Shown in pieces: positions 61,888 to 64,000 of a stretch of DNA of 64,000 bases (its first letter is position 1; the number at the start of each line of letters is the position of its first letter). The DNA comes from JAHELQ01 sp965603365. GTDB lineage: Bacteria; Acidobacteriota; Aminicenantia; UBA2199. The position numbers and the translations under genes are program-made. The notes beneath the pieces were generated by a model. The model did not search any database. It was given only the letters and a program-made list of their open reading frames with translations, and was not told where the DNA came from. The stretch is taken from NCBI GenBank assembly GCA_965603365.1, contig CBFDCR010000004.1, positions 62,001-126,000 of the forward strand. The letters are read 5' to 3'.

Positions 61888-62712
61888 TTACTTTCTCCTC
61901 TTTACAATGAACTTTTGAGTCTTCTTGTTCCTTCTGGTTTTATATCCCTTTGTGGGTTTACCCCAGGGGGTCACCGGGATTCGTCCGCCCTTGGTCTTAC
62001 CTTCTCCGCCGCCGTGGGGATGATCCACCGGATTCATCACCGTACCTCTGACATGGGGGCGCTTACCCAGCCAGCGGCTGCGGCCAGCCTTACCTATCTT
62101 GATATTGCTGTGTTCAATATTGCCCAATTGCCCGACGGTGGCTCGACAATTCAGATGAATTTTTCTTAATTCCCCAGAAGGCATTTTGATCAGGGCGTAC
62201 TTTCCCTCTTTGGCCATTAAGGTAACAGACGTTCCGGCGGATCTGGCGATTTGACCGCCTCGGCCTTGCTGCAGCTCAATATTATGAAGTACAGTGCCCA
62301 CCGGAATGTTCTTAAGAAGTAAAGAATTCCCCGGCAGAATTTCCGCTTCCTGGTTGGTGGAAATCACCCTGCCTCCTACTTTAATGCCCAGGGGAGCCAA
62401 AATATAGGCTCTATCGCCATCTTCATATTTCACCAGAGCGATTCGGGCGGTCCGGTTGGGATCATATTCAATGGTTTCAACCGTCCCCCATACATCAAAC
62501 TTTTTCCGCTTAAAATCAATAATGCGATACTTCCTTTTGTGTCCACCGCCCCTAAAGCGAATGGTAATTCGCCCCTGGCTGTTTCGTCCGCCAGATTTCT
62601 TCAGTGCTGTCACCAGCTTTTTATAAGGCTTGTTAGTGGTAATCTCTTCAAACGTATAACCGGTCTTGCCCCGTTGGCCCGGCGTAACAGGATTGTATGT
62701 CTTCATGCCCAT
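61888..62712 (-). CDS. rplB: 50S ribosomal protein L2
   Basis: 274 residues; MGMKTYNPVTPGQRGKTGYT, GRNSQGRITIRFRGGGHKRK and the peptidyl-transferase-centre His loop VDHPHGGGEG. Near the catalytic centre of the 50S subunit. Confidence 0.98.
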   Translation of the reverse strand: MGMKTYNPVTPGQRGKTGYTFEEITTNKPYKKLVTALKKSGGRNSQGRITIRFRGGGHKRKYRIIDFKRKKFDVWGTVETIEYDPNRTARIALVKYEDGDRAYILAPLGIKVGGRVISTNQEAEILPGNSLLLKNIPVGTVLHNIELQQGRGGQIARSAGTSVTLMAKEGKYALIKMPSGELRKIHLNCRATVGQLGNIEHSNIKIGKAGRSRWLGKRPHVRGTVMNPVDHPHGGGEGKTKGGRIPVTPWGKPTKGYKTRRNKKTQKFIVKRRK

Positions 62713-63008
62713 TATCCCACCTCAAAATATTCGATCATCTTGGCATCCGCTTTCAACTTGACATATGCCTTTTTCCAGGAAGGTCTCTTACCGGTGAACC
62801 TTCCGTAACGCTTCGTTTTCCCTTTAAAGCTCGCGACCTTTACCCAAAGGATTTTTGTTTTGAACAACTCCTCCACCGCCTTCTTAATCATGATTTTGTT
62901 GGCATCCCGGTGCACCTTGAAACAAAGAATCCTGTCTCTATCTTTTAAGTCCGTCGACTTTTCGGTTATAAAGGGCGCAATGATGATATCGGTATGTTCC
63001 AATTTCAT
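62712..63008 (-). CDS. rplW: 50S ribosomal protein L23
   Basis: 98 residues; IIIAPFITEKSTDLKDRDRI and IMIKKAVEELFKTKILWVKV. At the tunnel exit, docking site for trigger factor and SRP. Confidence 0.96.
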   Translation of the reverse strand: MKLEHTDIIIAPFITEKSTDLKDRDRILCFKVHRDANKIMIKKAVEELFKTKILWVKVASFKGKTKRYGRFTGKRPSWKKAYVKLKADAKMIEYFEVG

Positions 63009-63625
63009 TTCAGTACCTCCACCAGTTGATTCACCGCGTCTACCGAGAACATAATATAGCTGAAGTCCAGAGAATCGTATATGTTCATCTCGGTGAAGTC
63101 AATAGCCTTGATGTTGGGGATATTCCGGGTCGCGAGAATCAACTCCTGGTTTTCTTTCTTATCCACAATCAGCAGTTTATCAAAATCAAAGTTATTTAAA
63201 AGGGAAAGGCTATCTCTGGTTTTGTTGGATTTCATTTTAAATTCATCGATGACGTAAATTCGATTATGCCTGATTTTGTCGGAGAGTACCGATTTTAGCG
63301 CATTCCTCTTAGCCTTTTTTGGCATGTGATAGGAATAATCCCTGGGCTGGGGACCAAAAGTAGTACCACCTGATCGCCACAAAGGGCTGCGTGTAGAGCC
63401 TGCCCTCGCCCGGCCGGTTCCCTTTTGCCGCCAGGGTTTTCGCCCACTTCCAGCAACCTTTCCTCTAGTTTTGGTAGAAGCGGTACCCTGTCTCTGGTTG
63501 GCTCTAAAATTTTTAACCGCCTCATAAATAAGATGCTCTTTTAAGGGATAGTCAAATATTTCCTCCGGCAGGCGGATCTCACTCACATCTTTGTTCTGCA
63601 AATCCTTTACCTTCAGCTTAATCAT
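63005..63625 (-). CDS. rplD: 50S ribosomal protein L4
   Basis: 206 residues; RQGTASTKTRGKVAGSGRKP and TGRARAGSTRSPLWRSGGTT form the tunnel loop. In E. coli L4 controls the S10 operon. ATGA overlap with rplC. Confidence 0.97.
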   Translation of the reverse strand: MIKLKVKDLQNKDVSEIRLPEEIFDYPLKEHLIYEAVKNFRANQRQGTASTKTRGKVAGSGRKPWRQKGTGRARAGSTRSPLWRSGGTTFGPQPRDYSYHMPKKAKRNALKSVLSDKIRHNRIYVIDEFKMKSNKTRDSLSLLNNFDFDKLLIVDKKENQELILATRNIPNIKAIDFTEMNIYDSLDFSYIMFSVDAVNQLVEVLK

Positions 63626-64000
63626 CTTCCTCTCCTTTTAAAGGAATCCTTCATGATATAAACATAATTTCCGCTATAACCCGGTACAGCACCTTTAACC
63701 AAAATCAAATTGTTTTCAAGATCCACCTTGACCACGCTGAGACCACGCACGGTTTTCCGTTTTCCGCCCATCCTGCCGGGCAGTTTTTTTCCTTTAATCA
63801 TCTTACCTGGGAAAGCGCACATCCCGGTTGAACCCGGTCTGCGGTGGAACATCGATCCATGGGTGGCCCGGCCACCGGCAAAATTCCACCTTTTGACGAC
63901 CCCCTGGAAACCTTTTCCCTTGGTGAGGCCCACCACATTGATGGCCTCTTTCTCCGAAAAGATGTCGGCTTTCACGGTATCACCGATATTTAAAACATCA
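63622..64000 (-). CDS. rplC: 50S ribosomal protein L3, C-terminal part
   Basis: The frame is open to the window edge (reads DVLNIGDTVKADIFSE at the boundary), about 126 of the usual 205-215 residues. VGLTKGKGFQGVVKRWNFAG, PGSTGMCAFPGKMIKGKKLP and GNYVYIMKDSFKRRGR are L3 segments. The gene start and operon promoter lie outside the window. Confidence 0.97.
   Translation of the reverse strand, partial: DVLNIGDTVKADIFSEKEAINVVGLTKGKGFQGVVKRWNFAGGRATHGSMFHRRPGSTGMCAFPGKMIKGKKLPGRMGGKRKTVRGLSVVKVDLENNLILVKGAVPGYSGNYVYIMKDSFKRRGR

Overview
The window reads as chromosomal DNA of a Gram-negative, outer-membrane-bearing, anaerobe-like bacterium. It has a TonB-dependent receptor with a carboxypeptidase-regulatory domain, secreted beta-propeller and beta-barrel proteins, a bactofilin, a Bacteroidetes-like SerA and GG-leader RiPP precursors with LanC. 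This mix would fit a Candidatus Aminicenantes/Acidobacteriota-type lineage, but that placement is an inference from gene style only. Most promoters read as TTGnnn-N17-TAnnnT, and several genes appear to have leaderless transcripts.

Layout. 2-9350 (+): a central-carbon block of aminotransferase (partial), ATP-type PEP carboxykinase, isocitrate dehydrogenase, malic enzyme/phosphotransacetylase fusion, aconitase and a divergent serine hydroxymethyltransferase. 9351-12193: a decayed accessory patch with a TumE-like (DUF6516) toxin-antitoxin pair, a VapBC-like pair, a broken HicB-like gene and two formylglycine-generating-enzyme remnants. 12194-19700: M23 and M15 peptidases, a sugar nucleotidyltransferase, SerA, a secreted BNR-repeat propeller and a small gene enclosed by 48-bp inverted repeats. 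19728-24938: a secreted protein, a large TonB-dependent receptor, then a graveyard with a group II intron reverse-transcriptase fragment and a multiply frameshifted AAA/DUF4143 ATPase. 24985-33585: DUF4412-like protein, lipid kinase, NtrC-like regulator, acyltransferase, a Ser/Thr kinase-TPR-barrel unit, a ferritin-like protein and a chalcone-isomerase-like protein.

33739-46310 is the most unusual part. It holds a Cys-rich peptide with a pinensin-type leader, a DUF2061/APS-kinase fusion with a disrupted P-loop, two opposing arrays of 21-bp repeats meeting at a palindrome, a complete type I restriction-modification operon (hsdR-hsdS-hsdM), RNase HI, two short GG-leader RiPP precursors with a LanC cyclase but no dehydratase, and Uma2, VapBC and HicB genes. 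46314-49433 (-) holds an isoprenylcysteine-methyltransferase-like protein, a PgaB-like GHL13 protein, a lipoate ligase/octanoyltransferase and a bactofilin.

49505-64000 (-) is a canonical S10-spc-alpha ribosomal operon running from rplC (cut by the window edge) through rplQ, with secY, adk, map, infA and rpoA inside. It is followed immediately by tRNA-Gly(CCC), whose first base abuts the rplQ stop codon.
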